This document shows, piece after piece, positions 1 through 8,967 of a stretch of DNA of 64,000 nt. The first letter of the stretch is position 1, and each line of letters opens with the position of its first letter. Source of the DNA: Ruminococcaceae bacterium UBA3215 (GTDB taxonomy: Bacteria; Bacillota; Clostridia; Oscillospirales; Ruminococcaceae); assembly GCA_002363155.1 (NCBI GenBank), contig DEWH01000013.1, positions 85,365 through 149,364 of the forward strand, read 5' to 3'. The notes under the pieces were generated by a model. That model saw only the letters and a list, made by a program, of their open reading frames with translations. It made no database searches and had not been told where the DNA came from. A program made the position numbers and the translations under genes.

Positions 1-224
1 TAGTGTCCTCCAATACACAAAATGCCCTCTGTGGAATGCACCACAGAGGGAAAAACGTCTATGATCCGATTAATTCGGGGTTAAGCATATCTTAACCATT
101 TAAATAATATATAAATATAATATCTTATTTTTTCATATAAAAAATTAAAATATGATAGTTGCAGCAACATACCAATAATTTTCATGTTCCGTATGTAAAA
201 CAAAAAAGAAACTAGGTTAACAAA
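1..224. other. AT-rich intergenic region with one perfect hairpin
   Basis: No gene is visible here. A perfect 10-bp inverted repeat (25-34 with 41-50, six-base loop) stands near the left edge. Reading leftward it is followed by a short T-rich stretch, so it may end a minus-strand gene lying outside the window; reading rightward there is no T run. The rest is very AT-rich and could hold the promoter of the kinase gene, but I see no convincing -35/-10 pair. Confidence 0.4.
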
Positions 225-866
225 ATGAATTATACAATTGAAAAAATAATTACCTATGAAGTAACTCGACAGACTTTTCTTATTAAATTAGATAATAATG
301 AGAGATATATTTTTAAATATGGTAATTTTGATAGTTCGGCACTGAAATTGATCTCCGAACACGATTTGCCGCATGTTGCTCGAATACTTGACGTAACCGA
401 TAAATCCATGCTCACAGAATTTGTAAACGGCAACTCTCTTGATTAGATAGTTATTCCGGATTCGGATATTTATAAGATAATACTACAGCTCTATGATGCA
501 CTGTCATCGTTGCATAAAATAGGTGTACTATATCTCGACATGAAGCCTGACAACATTGTTCTTGATGACAGTGGTAATATTACATTAATTGATTTTGAAA
601 ATGCAATTATAACATCTAATATATATCGAAGACTCCCTTTTCTCGGTTGTACAGCTTATTTTTCTTCCCCAGAACTACAAAACGTCGAAGACGCAACAGA
701 GCGTTCCGATATATACTCCCTCGGCATGACAATATCCGCTATTCTTAACGACAATATTAGTCCGTCTCTGAAAGCTATTGTTGAACGTTGTACCGCTCTG
801 CGTCCTGAAATGAGATTTGAAACAATTGATGAAGTAAAACAGGCTATCATGAAAATTTCTAAATAG
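225..866 (+). pseudogene. Small eukaryotic-type protein kinase interrupted by an in-frame TAG
   Basis: Reading through the amber codon at 444-446 joins two open segments in one frame into a 213-residue kinase-like protein. The first half has a candidate ATP-binding Lys31 in an IFKYG context and a Glu-containing helix after it. The second half has the catalytic loop LDMKPDN (Asp105), a DFE magnesium-binding motif (Asp123, DFG equivalent) and an SPE motif like the usual APE. There is no glycine-rich loop and the protein is shorter than a typical kinase domain, so it is a minimal or atypical kinase. The only in-frame restart is a TTG at 510, which would lack the ATP-binding lobe. I call it a pseudogene. 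Readthrough of the stop or a sequencing error are alternatives, because the reading frame after the stop is otherwise intact and well conserved in motif. Confidence 0.65.
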
Positions 867-935
867 AAAAATTACATTTTGTCGTTTATATACTATATTA
901 ATGATATTAGCTAATAACATTAAATAGAAATGTTC

Positions 936-967
936 AAACACTCGTAGCAGATGCCACGAGTGTTTTT
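936..967 (+). terminator. Rho-independent terminator after the kinase gene
   Basis: A ten-base stem (936-945 with 956-965) with a ten-base loop runs into a T stretch. It ends the kinase transcript and separates it from the relaxase-like gene. Confidence 0.75.
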
Positions 968-1092
968 ATCTCTGTAAAAATTAATTTCTATCATAACATT
1001 TTCATAATTGCAAAAACAGCAAGACAAAACGGATCGGCAAATGTTTACAATTGGCTGATCCGGTAGAAATAATGGAAATCAGGAGGAAGTTT

Positions 1093-1833
1093 ATGGGAAC
1101 GACTAAAACGTTGAGTGTAAGACTCACAGAACAGCAGTACTCTTCTCTAGCCGAACAAGCTGATAAGGAGAGTACCACTATCGGAACTTTAGCTAAAAGG
1201 AAGATCTTACAGGATCAAGGCAAGATAATTACACCCGATCTGGCAGTTACGCTGTCGGGCATCTATAATGTATTATCTCTTGACCCCATGACCTGGAACA
1301 AAGAAATGAAACTTAACGTTAAGGAAGGACTGAAAAAATATATGATTATCTTCAAAAGGATTGACAAGCCTTATATGGAACCCGAGTGCGTCAAAAGCGT
1401 AATTGACTATATTTTTCGGGACAACGGAAATGTCAATACCTACATCGGCGGACTTAATATCATCGAGCCTATCAATGCCGCAGAGGAATTTAACATGGTC
1501 AAGTCGTATTACGGTAAAACAGCAGGAACTCAGCTAAGACATTACATTGTAAGTCTTGAGCCAAAGGATCATTGTATCCCGTATATGGCTGCCGAACTTG
1601 CATATTTGATCTGCGCTTACTATGCAGAGAGATTCCAAACTGTATTTTCTGTACACAGTAACACACAATATCTGCATATACATATCATTGTCAACACCGT
1701 AAGCTTTGTCTACGGAAAAAAGCTTCATGAGAACATCGGTGACTTTGTAAAACTTGAAAAATATTGCAGCACTTGTTATGCAAGGATAAAAGGTAAGTAT
1801 AGTTATATTTCAAAAAAACTTAAAACATTCTGA
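1093..1833 (+). CDS. Short relaxase-like mobilization protein with N-terminal RHH-like segment
   Basis: This 246-residue protein starts at the ATG at 1093, preceded by AGGAGG at 1081-1086; an upstream ATG at 1051 has no such site. The N-terminal 45 residues (SVRLTEQQYSSLAEQADKES) resemble the ribbon-helix-helix DNA-binding region of MobC-type accessory proteins. The C-terminal half contains RHYIVSLEPKD and the HxHxxxN metal-binding signature (LHIHIIVN) of MobA/VirD2-type relaxases, which nick oriT during plasmid or ICE transfer. The usual N-terminal catalytic tyrosine motif is not obvious, and the protein is much shorter than a full relaxase. It may be a compact single-stranded-DNA nuclease derived from a relaxase or a remnant of an integrated mobile element. 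No other transfer genes are nearby. Confidence 0.6.
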   Translation: MGTTKTLSVRLTEQQYSSLAEQADKESTTIGTLAKRKILQDQGKIITPDLAVTLSGIYNVLSLDPMTWNKEMKLNVKEGLKKYMIIFKRIDKPYMEPECVKSVIDYIFRDNGNVNTYIGGLNIIEPINAAEEFNMVKSYYGKTAGTQLRHYIVSLEPKDHCIPYMAAELAYLICAYYAERFQTVFSVHSNTQYLHIHIIVNTVSFVYGKKLHENIGDFVKLEKYCSTCYARIKGKYSYISKKLKTF

Positions 1834-1881
1834 GTAATAGACACCGATTTGTCTATACTATATTAAAAGGGGCGATTGATA

Positions 1882-2043
1882 ATGACTCTCACAAAAGAAC
1901 AGGATCTTATTGTTGGAAAGGCGTTTATGACAGCCATGGCTAGACGACTATACAGAGCAGGCGAAATTGATGCCGCTACTCTTAACCGACTTGTCGGTAA
2001 GATAGACAAGCTGAAGGAAATAAAGAAATCCACAAAGCAGTAA
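1882..2043 (+). CDS. Conserved 53-residue small protein (copy 1)
   Basis: A small open frame with AAAGGGG 11 bases before its ATG encodes a charged, probably helical protein of 53 residues with the core GKAFMTAMARRLYRAG and NRLVGKIDKL. I do not recognise the family with certainty. The gene is well supported because a second copy, 51 residues long and identical at about 31 positions, lies on the minus strand at 23080-23235. It follows the relaxase-like gene by 48 bp and may be co-transcribed with it, ending at the strong terminator just downstream. The size and the two-helix pattern recall small SHOCT-like proteins found on mobile elements, but this is only a resemblance. Confidence 0.75.
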   Translation: MTLTKEQDLIVGKAFMTAMARRLYRAGEIDAATLNRLVGKIDKLKEIKKSTKQ

Positions 2044-2055
2044 TATCAACAGTAA

Positions 2056-2098
2056 AAATAACCTGTGCACCTATTAACGGGTGTACAGGTTATTTTTT
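2056..2098. terminator. Bidirectional terminator between convergent genes
   Basis: A long stem (about 2058-2070 with 2080-2093) is flanked by A-rich sequence on the left and T-rich sequence on the right. It can end the small-protein gene on the plus strand and serve as the end of the large minus-strand gene that stops at 2100. Confidence 0.8.
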
Positions 2099-2099
2099 A

Positions 2100-4574
2100 T
2101 TATATCGCATCAATAATCAAAGGATATCGTATGTAACAATTTTCAGTTGCAAGAGCTCCATTTGCTATGCATTCCCTTTCAGCCAGTTCTTCCACTGCTT
2201 GCTTTTCAGGGCATTCACCTGAAGGTATACCGAAAAATCTTTTCTCCCACGGGCGGAATGTAAAGTTGCCGAAACTAATATATGTTGCGAACAATCTCTG
2301 AAGATCATCTTTCCGTTCAAATGTTCTTGACGCAAGCATATCCGCAAGAAAGCATGTGATGATTCCGAATCTTCTACCCTTATCAAGTATATAATTGACG
2401 AGAGGTGATTTGTCTTCAGTAGACCAGCTGTTTCCGTCCCTTATAATTAGCAATATGTGGGTATCCTTTTCTTTTTTCTTGAAATCGTACAGCGCCATAA
2501 GAAAGCTGTCACGTTCTTCTGTAAGCCCTTTATCCGGAAAGCTAACATAAGTGATTTTTCCTGGAGACAAAATTTCATCAAAACTTATTGCACGCAGTTC
2601 TTCATGAATGGACAGCTTTCCTTTTTCACAGAAACAGTTCATAGAACCTTCAACATGATCATCACTTGGAAAAGTCTCTGCAACCACCACACTCAACCCT
2701 TTTCCGGCAACTGTGGATATCAGTTTTTTCTCTGCATTCCTTTTTATGCGATTATCGGGACCAAGCATAAGAATATTATTGGCGCTTTCATTCTCCGTAT
2801 CTGCGAGAACAACATTTATCTGAACATTACTGCTTTTGCCGATCGGGACTGTGATCAGGTTACGAATTTTCAAAGAATCGTCTGTAACAGCCCGCAGTTC
2901 TCCAAAGCCGAACAGTTTGCCTTGCTGAAACTCGTACACTTTTTGGGAACGCCCATACATTGTTGCTGTAACTGTATGATTACCGTTCTCACATCTTATA
3001 AGCCCTTCATCGGCAAGCTTCCCTGCATAATGAGTCGGCAGCCGATTGTCGGCAGCAAACTTTTTCATGACATCAGCCATTACAAAAACATTCCCGTTCC
3101 TGTTAAGCTTTATCCCACTAACTCCTGAATGAAGCAGATCTATTATACTTTCCGCCAAATCCTTGTACGGGTCTGACACGATTTTAAGAAGGTCATCTTT
3201 AAATTTTATCAAATAGTTTCCGATCTGTTGGGTGTTAAGCTCCATAGATATAAGTGTTTGTCTCAATATCCAAAGAACATAGAATACCGGCTTCTGTAAA
3301 TGTTTAGGAAATGTCGAAACATCGATCTCTCCGTTTGTATTGACAAACAGTGAAGATTTGTTCCCTATATTTATAATAGTATATCTTACATAATTGCATA
3401 TTTTGTTAAGATTTGCAGCGGTCGATGTATTAGGCTGATAATATATAATAGTATACATGTATTCCGGGCAATTATCTCTTATATACGATGCATCGCTTGT
3501 TACCAAAATAGAAGGGTGAATGGCTGTATCATGCATTACATCGCTCAAATACTTATCTAGGTTATACTTTGTGCTTGAATCCAGATCGAGTATCAGGAGC
3601 CTTCTGTCTTTTATGTCTTTCAGGTTCTTATCCACGACATAACTCATATCCTCTTCGAACAGCTCACATATATCGGGTATATTCTTTCTGAGATGCCTCG
3701 TTTCTATAACAAGAACAGGCATTTTTCCAAAATCATAGACTTTGCGCATTTCGGAAAGTATCCTTAAGCACAACGCAGCAAACTTGTATGTTGGTATGTT
3801 TTCTCTGATCTCATTATTCTTTATGCCCATGAAGTCCTGCATTTCATCTTTATTGGCAGTCTTTTCACTGTCATTCACGGCTCCATATTGTAAAGTCGTT
3901 TGATTTGGCCTGCAGTAAAAGCCGTGATAGATGATGTTTCGCTGGACCCAAGGCATGTTAAACCCAGTCGGGTCATAGTGTTTAACACGTTCTACCTGCA
4001 TAAGAATATAATCGGTGAGAATAGGTGCATATTTTTTCGAAAGAATAAATACACGTTTTTCCATGGCTATTTCGTATAGGCAAAACGGATCGGATCTCAG
4101 ATCGCTTGTATTCAGTGTAATGGATTCACGGATTCGGTCACGGACGAATTCCAATTTAATTGTTTCGCTCACAGTATTGTCATATCCGAATGTAATCTCT
4201 ACTTCTCGAAGCAAAATAAGACCCTTGGTTATTTCCATGTAATCGAAAATATCATCGAAATCGTTATTGTAGCTTTCAAGTTTATCATGGTTCAAAGGGG
4301 AGAAACTTGTATTGTACCGGTTAGCGCGATTATACTTTTTGGCTTTTAGCACAAAAAAGCACTCCCTATCATTATTTACCCCCACATCGTAGAAGATATA
4401 CTTTTGCGTCACAGCCTTGCTGCTCGATTCTACCCTAAACGGATTATAATCCGCGCCCTCAGGGACAGGCTTACCGGCATACTCGTTAACAAGTTCGTAA
4501 GCATTCTTAGCTGTGGTTGGTTCTGAATTTGCTATAGGTTGTTGTCCCGGCGGGTGTGCGGTAGGAACGTACAT
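2100..4574 (-). CDS. Large protein of unknown function with degenerate HerA/FtsK-like C-terminal region
   Basis: The 824-residue product is cytoplasmic in appearance, with no signal peptide or membrane segment. Residues 1-20 are proline-rich. The middle contains two alpha/beta stretches, and a winged-helix-like segment lies near residue 500-560 (FAADNRLPTHYAGKLADEGL). The last 250 residues follow the layout of HerA/DUF87 ATPases: a strand-loop where the P-loop would be (LMLGPDNRIKRN), a strand where Walker B would be (ILLIIRDGNSW), and a late segment ILDKGRRFGIITCFLADML like the HerA EGRKFG region. The GKS/T of Walker A and the DE of Walker B are both missing, so ATP hydrolysis is unlikely. 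A role as an inactive subunit or partner of an ATPase is a guess. It stands alone between two regions of unrelated genes. The start has AAGGAGG close upstream. Confidence 0.55.
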   Translation of the reverse strand: MYVPTAHPPGQQPIANSEPTTAKNAYELVNEYAGKPVPEGADYNPFRVESSSKAVTQKYIFYDVGVNNDRECFFVLKAKKYNRANRYNTSFSPLNHDKLESYNNDFDDIFDYMEITKGLILLREVEITFGYDNTVSETIKLEFVRDRIRESITLNTSDLRSDPFCLYEIAMEKRVFILSKKYAPILTDYILMQVERVKHYDPTGFNMPWVQRNIIYHGFYCRPNQTTLQYGAVNDSEKTANKDEMQDFMGIKNNEIRENIPTYKFAALCLRILSEMRKVYDFGKMPVLVIETRHLRKNIPDICELFEEDMSYVVDKNLKDIKDRRLLILDLDSSTKYNLDKYLSDVMHDTAIHPSILVTSDASYIRDNCPEYMYTIIYYQPNTSTAANLNKICNYVRYTIINIGNKSSLFVNTNGEIDVSTFPKHLQKPVFYVLWILRQTLISMELNTQQIGNYLIKFKDDLLKIVSDPYKDLAESIIDLLHSGVSGIKLNRNGNVFVMADVMKKFAADNRLPTHYAGKLADEGLIRCENGNHTVTATMYGRSQKVYEFQQGKLFGFGELRAVTDDSLKIRNLITVPIGKSSNVQINVVLADTENESANNILMLGPDNRIKRNAEKKLISTVAGKGLSVVVAETFPSDDHVEGSMNCFCEKGKLSIHEELRAISFDEILSPGKITYVSFPDKGLTEERDSFLMALYDFKKKEKDTHILLIIRDGNSWSTEDKSPLVNYILDKGRRFGIITCFLADMLASRTFERKDDLQRLFATYISFGNFTFRPWEKRFFGIPSGECPEKQAVEELAERECIANGALATENCYIRYPLIIDAI

Positions 4575-4712
4575 ACCTGAAACCTCCTTATGGCATGATT
4601 CTTAAGTCAAATATCAGTATAATAATGACTATAATCGTAATTCATGTTAATTTTTCATAATATTTGCAATTGATTTATCTGATTATTTTCAATTTAGGTA
4701 ATTATTAAGAAA

Positions 4713-4865
4713 ATGATGCCGAAACAGCGTGTGGGGAATCAGTACTACATACCGCATAACAGCGCCGTTTGCGGGACGTTGGCAAACTATGCGCTGAGGG
4801 TACATAGGGTGATGAGGAAGAATATGGAGGAGGATTTGGAGTCTGAGGTGAGGGTGGGGGTGTAG
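4713..4865 (+). CDS. Possible 50-residue ORF, unknown
   Basis: The interval between the large minus-strand gene and the radical SAM gene holds one short open frame whose base composition is richer in G than its surroundings. The predicted peptide (HNSAVCGTLANYALRVHRVM region) is basic and matches nothing I know. There is no good ribosome binding site before the paired ATG codons. It may be a fragment of a decayed gene. Confidence 0.2.
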   Translation: MMPKQRVGNQYYIPHNSAVCGTLANYALRVHRVMRKNMEEDLESEVRVGV

Positions 4866-4888
4866 GGGCTGCTTTTTCGATTATATTA

Positions 4889-5899
4889 TTAAACTTGTCC
4901 GTTCTTAACCAATTCGTTAGCTATTCGGATAACCTCCTCGCGTTCTTTGGCGGAATAGGTAAACATATCATTTGTAATGTTGTTTTTATGACACATTGCA
5001 AGTAAATAAGCAGCAGCAACTACCAGTTTTTCATGTTTCTTGTCATTCGGGGCATATTTTACACTGACATCTCTTGAAATAGTAAGATGTGTTGTTCCAA
5101 GTACCTTTAATATCTCAACAACAGACTCAAAATCCTCATAATTATCATTTATACCCGGAAGAATGATATATTTCATTGTAATCTGTCCGGGGTGAGCACT
5201 ATTGACATAATATTTGACAAGATTATCCGTTACCTTGTCAAAATTATCCACCCCTTTAACAGCCTTCCATGTCTGCGGAGTTCCTGCATCGATAGAAACA
5301 TTTATATATGAATTCGGATTATCGTGAAGATTCTGAGCGATTTTTTCATCGAAAAGAAATGCATTTGTATAGAAATTCGCAGTCTTCCCCTTGACTAATT
5401 CCATAATTCTGTCTTTGTACGGATGAATGGTTATTTCGCCGGTAGAGATCTGCCATACTGCATTTGGATCTATTACCCCGCTGGTTTGAGCAAGTTCCAG
5501 TAAAGCAAAAAGATTTTCGTATGCTTTCTTGACACTATCACTGTTTTCCCATTTTCTATATACGCCGCAATAAATACATTTGCACTGACACGGCGCAGGA
5601 TACATGGAGAGATTTACATATCCTACAAACGGGTTTATATCCCACTCGCCCTGACAATAGTTCGAACAACCGGCACAGCCGAAACCCGTTTTCCCGGGTG
5701 TTCTAAATCCTTGAGCAATCAGCATTGTCCGGAGCCCTATAAATCGCTCTAATGTTTCTTCTGCATTATCCGACAACGGTATTCCGGGACGGGAAGGAAT
5801 GCTTTCACAGCATAAAGATATTACTTTATCGTCATTATCTATACGACCATTAATGTTCAGAGCCATTCTTGAAATCATTCCACAAGACAGATATTTCAT
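4889..5899 (-). CDS. Radical SAM enzyme of the flagellin-modification cluster
   Basis: The start at 5899 has GGAGA at good spacing; a longer version from 5941 would overlap the upstream gene. The 336-residue protein carries the radical SAM cysteines CxxxCxxC as Cys104, Cys108 and Cys111 in a PAPCQCKCIYCG context. A second cysteine group (Cys75, Cys78, Cys82) lies just before it and could hold an auxiliary cluster, although no SPASM domain is seen at the C-terminus. Following motifs such as STGEITIHP and INVSIDAG fit the AdoMet-binding barrel. It is the last gene of the eleven-gene operon, so it probably performs a radical rearrangement, epimerisation or methylation of the sugar or its acyl group. 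The substrate cannot be read from sequence. Confidence 0.75.
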   Translation of the reverse strand: MKYLSCGMISRMALNINGRIDNDDKVISLCCESIPSRPGIPLSDNAEETLERFIGLRTMLIAQGFRTPGKTGFGCAGCSNYCQGEWDINPFVGYVNLSMYPAPCQCKCIYCGVYRKWENSDSVKKAYENLFALLELAQTSGVIDPNAVWQISTGEITIHPYKDRIMELVKGKTANFYTNAFLFDEKIAQNLHDNPNSYINVSIDAGTPQTWKAVKGVDNFDKVTDNLVKYYVNSAHPGQITMKYIILPGINDNYEDFESVVEILKVLGTTHLTISRDVSVKYAPNDKKHEKLVVAAAYLLAMCHKNNITNDMFTYSAKEREEVIRIANELVKNGQV

Positions 5900-5915
5900 C
5901 AGTATTCTCCGTTCT

Positions 5916-7919
5916 TTATTCAGTCTGATCTTTATTAGCAAATTTTTCCCATAAATAGTTATATACTACATCAGGGACAATCTTTCCGATAGTGTCAAAA
6001 TCTCTTTTTTCAAGCAAGGCACGTACATCTGTGGCGCTTATCACCTTGCCGTCCATTTTAGCACGGGGTATCTCTACAAACTCAATTTCATACTCCGGAA
6101 GCACACGCTTCATAGTTTCGTTATACTGACGGGTAACGCTGTCATTCGGTTCCTCTCCTGCAAATCGTTTCGTGATATGCAGACATGGTGCTATCTCGCG
6201 GGCAAAAACAGTCACATCGAGAGATGTGTCTATAGTTTTGTCCTGCATTTCGGACTTGTTGAAATACTCTGAAAATGTCAGAGATGAAATTATAAATTTA
6301 CCGCTTGGTATAACTTCCTTATTAACTATATCAGCGGTACATTCATCTACAAGTCGTAGTCTGTCCTCAAACGGGAATATCGATTTGTCTTCCTGAACAA
6401 CAAAAATGATCAGAAAATCGCATTGTTCAAGTGCCATTTCAATCAGATAACGATGACCCAGTGTAAAAGGATTGCAGTTCATTACTATTGAACCGATTAC
6501 GGGATCAGGAAACTTTTCATTGTAGTATTCTGAAAGAATCTTCTGATATTCTGCCAGTTCTTTGTTCTGAGAAAATGTGAACCCATAAGACTTATTCTTT
6601 TCTACCGGCGCAGATGATCCGTTCAGAACACCTTGTGAGATCAGGCCTTCATAGATCTTTTCAGCGATAAGTTTATTGCCGTCCGGGGTAAAATGGTTAA
6701 AATCGGCGAACGTTTCAACATTTCTGTTTTCAACTGCCGCATTGGACAGATCAATACAATAATAATCGGGATCCGTTTTACTACTGAACAGAATTATAAT
6801 ATCTCCTTTTTTCAGAGGAAGCGATTTAATAATAGCAGGTATTTCCTTTTTTTGTCTGTCTCCTTGACAAAGGCAAAACCCGTAATTCTGTACAATATAC
6901 GGTAAAGATATTCCACTTTCTGTCAGACATTTCTGCAATTGTGAACTTATAGTCATTTCATCGTGAGAACCGTATCCGAATATCGTACAACCGCCTACTA
7001 AATATATCGTGTTCTGATATTTGTCGGGCTGATAAAGAGTTATCCTGTGACCACCAGATATATTTATATATTTGCTGTGATAATCATTAAACCTACGAAC
7101 ACCGTTAATATCGTGATATGATACCGGTGTGCTCAGTACTTCTCTTAATGCTTGTTCATTATAATACCTATTAAGTCCGACATTTTTCATCTCTGGATAA
7201 TTAAAAATAGCATTTCCCATCAAATTATGTGAAGCAATAAACTCTTCACTTTGAGTATGTTCAGATTCCGGAAATTTAGGACTTTTCACCAATACTACTG
7301 AAATGCCCTGTTCTTTATAAAACATCTTCATTTCATCTTCATAAGGACGGTCACAAAACAATCCCTCAGAATATGTATCAAAAGTTACGAAATCTACTAC
7401 CGCACCGGTTACCTTATCAAATACAACAAAATTCAATCCGATCGACAGACCTGTCAATGGTTTTGAATTGATCACAATATGACTTTTTGCACAGTTGGTG
7501 TGCCAGCCTGAACTTTCGAGTTCAAGCTCACACTTGCCTATATTTCCAGTACATTTAACGGTTCTGTAGATGTTGGTCTCGATATGTTCAAAAGTACAAC
7601 TACCGGAGTCCAATATAGCTATATATCCCATTCTGAACTTATCGCGCAGATTCACTTTCAATCCTAGATCTCTGAGTTTATCTGAAAGTTCGACTGTAAA
7701 TCCAGGACCGGTCGGCGTATCATATGCTAAAATAATGACAGAATATCTGAAAGAAAATGCTTTAAGCAGACCAATATAATTATAGATGTTTTCTTCTTTT
7801 GTCAGGTTTTCAATTGAAAGAGGATCGCCTGAAGCAAGCAACAGTCTGCGTTTAAGTATTTCAATTTCGTTTTGCAGTTCAATTGTTTGAGTGTCCGTCT
7901 CGTGATCAGTTTTCTCCAT
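5916..7919 (-). CDS. Fusion of SGNH-like domain and citrate-lyase-ligase-type nucleotidyltransferase
   Basis: This 667-residue protein has three parts. The first 280 residues are of unknown fold. Residues about 300-440 resemble an SGNH hydrolase: VGGCTIFGYGSHDE sits where the GDS motif would be, and DFNHFTPDGNKL resembles the DxxH block, but the catalytic serine is not in its usual place. Residues 476-660 match the nucleotidyltransferase domain of citrate lyase ligase (CitC), with NPFTLGH at 483-489 (HxGH-like) and ISATDVR at 627-633. CitC-type enzymes adenylylate a carboxylate or transfer a nucleotide. In this operon the domain more plausibly activates an acid or sugar than acts in citrate metabolism, as no citrate lyase genes are present. 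Spacing to the next gene is 16 bp. Confidence 0.65.
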   Translation of the reverse strand: MEKTDHETDTQTIELQNEIEILKRRLLLASGDPLSIENLTKEENIYNYIGLLKAFSFRYSVIILAYDTPTGPGFTVELSDKLRDLGLKVNLRDKFRMGYIAILDSGSCTFEHIETNIYRTVKCTGNIGKCELELESSGWHTNCAKSHIVINSKPLTGLSIGLNFVVFDKVTGAVVDFVTFDTYSEGLFCDRPYEDEMKMFYKEQGISVVLVKSPKFPESEHTQSEEFIASHNLMGNAIFNYPEMKNVGLNRYYNEQALREVLSTPVSYHDINGVRRFNDYHSKYINISGGHRITLYQPDKYQNTIYLVGGCTIFGYGSHDEMTISSQLQKCLTESGISLPYIVQNYGFCLCQGDRQKKEIPAIIKSLPLKKGDIIILFSSKTDPDYYCIDLSNAAVENRNVETFADFNHFTPDGNKLIAEKIYEGLISQGVLNGSSAPVEKNKSYGFTFSQNKELAEYQKILSEYYNEKFPDPVIGSIVMNCNPFTLGHRYLIEMALEQCDFLIIFVVQEDKSIFPFEDRLRLVDECTADIVNKEVIPSGKFIISSLTFSEYFNKSEMQDKTIDTSLDVTVFAREIAPCLHITKRFAGEEPNDSVTRQYNETMKRVLPEYEIEFVEIPRAKMDGKVISATDVRALLEKRDFDTIGKIVPDVVYNYLWEKFANKDQTE

Positions 7920-7938
7920 CTGTATTTCTGTTTTCCTT

Positions 7939-8967
7939 TCATTGACAGTTTATCCTGCCATACATTTTTTCGTAATATTTCTTATATTCTCCGCTAATGA
8001 TCTCTTCCCACCATGGCTTATTGTCAAGATACCATTTTATGGTTTTCTTAATGCCGTCCGCAAACTTCGTTTCCGGCAGCCAGCCGAGCTCGTTATGTAT
8101 CTTCGTCGGGTCGATAGCGTAGCGCATATCATGCCCCTTGCGGTCGGTGACATAAGCGATAAGGCTTTCAGGCTTACCGAGTTCCCTGCATATCAGCTTC
8201 ACAATGTCGATATTGGCCATTTCGTTATGGCCGCCCACATTGTACACTTCTCCTACCCTGCCCTTGTGGATTATAAGATCTATTGCCTTGCAGTGATCCT
8301 CAACATACAGCCAGTCGCGCACATTCTTACCCTCACCGTAAACCGGAAGTGGTTTGTCGTTAAGGCAGTTCGCGATCATCAGCGGTATAAGCTTCTCGGG
8401 GAAATGATAGGGGCCGTAGTTGTTCGAGCATCTGCTGATCGTCACAGGCAGGCCATAAGTGCGGTTGTAAGCCATAACGAGCAGATCGGCACTGGCCTTG
8501 GAACTGCTGTACGGGCTGCTTGTATGTATCGGGGTAGTCTCGGTAAAGAACATATCAGGCCTGTCAAGCGGCAGGTCTCCGTAAACTTCGTCTGTCGAAA
8601 CCTGATGATAACGCTGTATGCCGTATTTCCGGCAAGCATCCATAAGCACTGCTGTACCGATTATGTTGGTCTGCAGGAAAATCTCCGGATTTTCGATGCT
8701 GCGGTCAACGTGGGATTCCGCGGCAAAATTCACAACAATATCAGGTTTTTCTTCCTCGAAGAGCTTGTACACGCCTTCCCTATCGCAGATATCCAGCTTC
8801 ACAAAGCGGAAGTTCGGCTTGTCCATCACGCTTTTCAGTGTTGACAGATTGCCTGCGTATGTGAGCCTGTCGAGGCAGATTATCCGGTAATCCGGATATC
8901 TGCCAAGCATATGAAATATGAAATTCGAGCCGATGAAGCCGGCTCCGCCGGTTACCAGTATATTCAT
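7939..8967 (-). CDS. rfbB: dTDP-glucose 4,6-dehydratase
   Basis: RfbB/RmlB converts dTDP-glucose to dTDP-4-keto-6-deoxyglucose using bound NAD. The 342-residue length is typical. The Rossmann motif GGAGFIGSN is at residues 7-15, followed by the active-site STDEVYG and YSSSKAS (the YxxxK pair). SHVDRSI and NNYGPYHFPEKLIP are family signatures. Its start overlaps the end of rfbA by 4 bp, showing tight co-translation. No rfbC or rfbD homologue is present, so the keto sugar is not heading to rhamnose here but to the aminotransferase two genes upstream. Confidence 0.97.
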   Translation of the reverse strand: MNILVTGGAGFIGSNFIFHMLGRYPDYRIICLDRLTYAGNLSTLKSVMDKPNFRFVKLDICDREGVYKLFEEEKPDIVVNFAAESHVDRSIENPEIFLQTNIIGTAVLMDACRKYGIQRYHQVSTDEVYGDLPLDRPDMFFTETTPIHTSSPYSSSKASADLLVMAYNRTYGLPVTISRCSNNYGPYHFPEKLIPLMIANCLNDKPLPVYGEGKNVRDWLYVEDHCKAIDLIIHKGRVGEVYNVGGHNEMANIDIVKLICRELGKPESLIAYVTDRKGHDMRYAIDPTKIHNELGWLPETKFADGIKKTIKWYLDNKPWWEEIISGEYKKYYEKMYGRINCQ

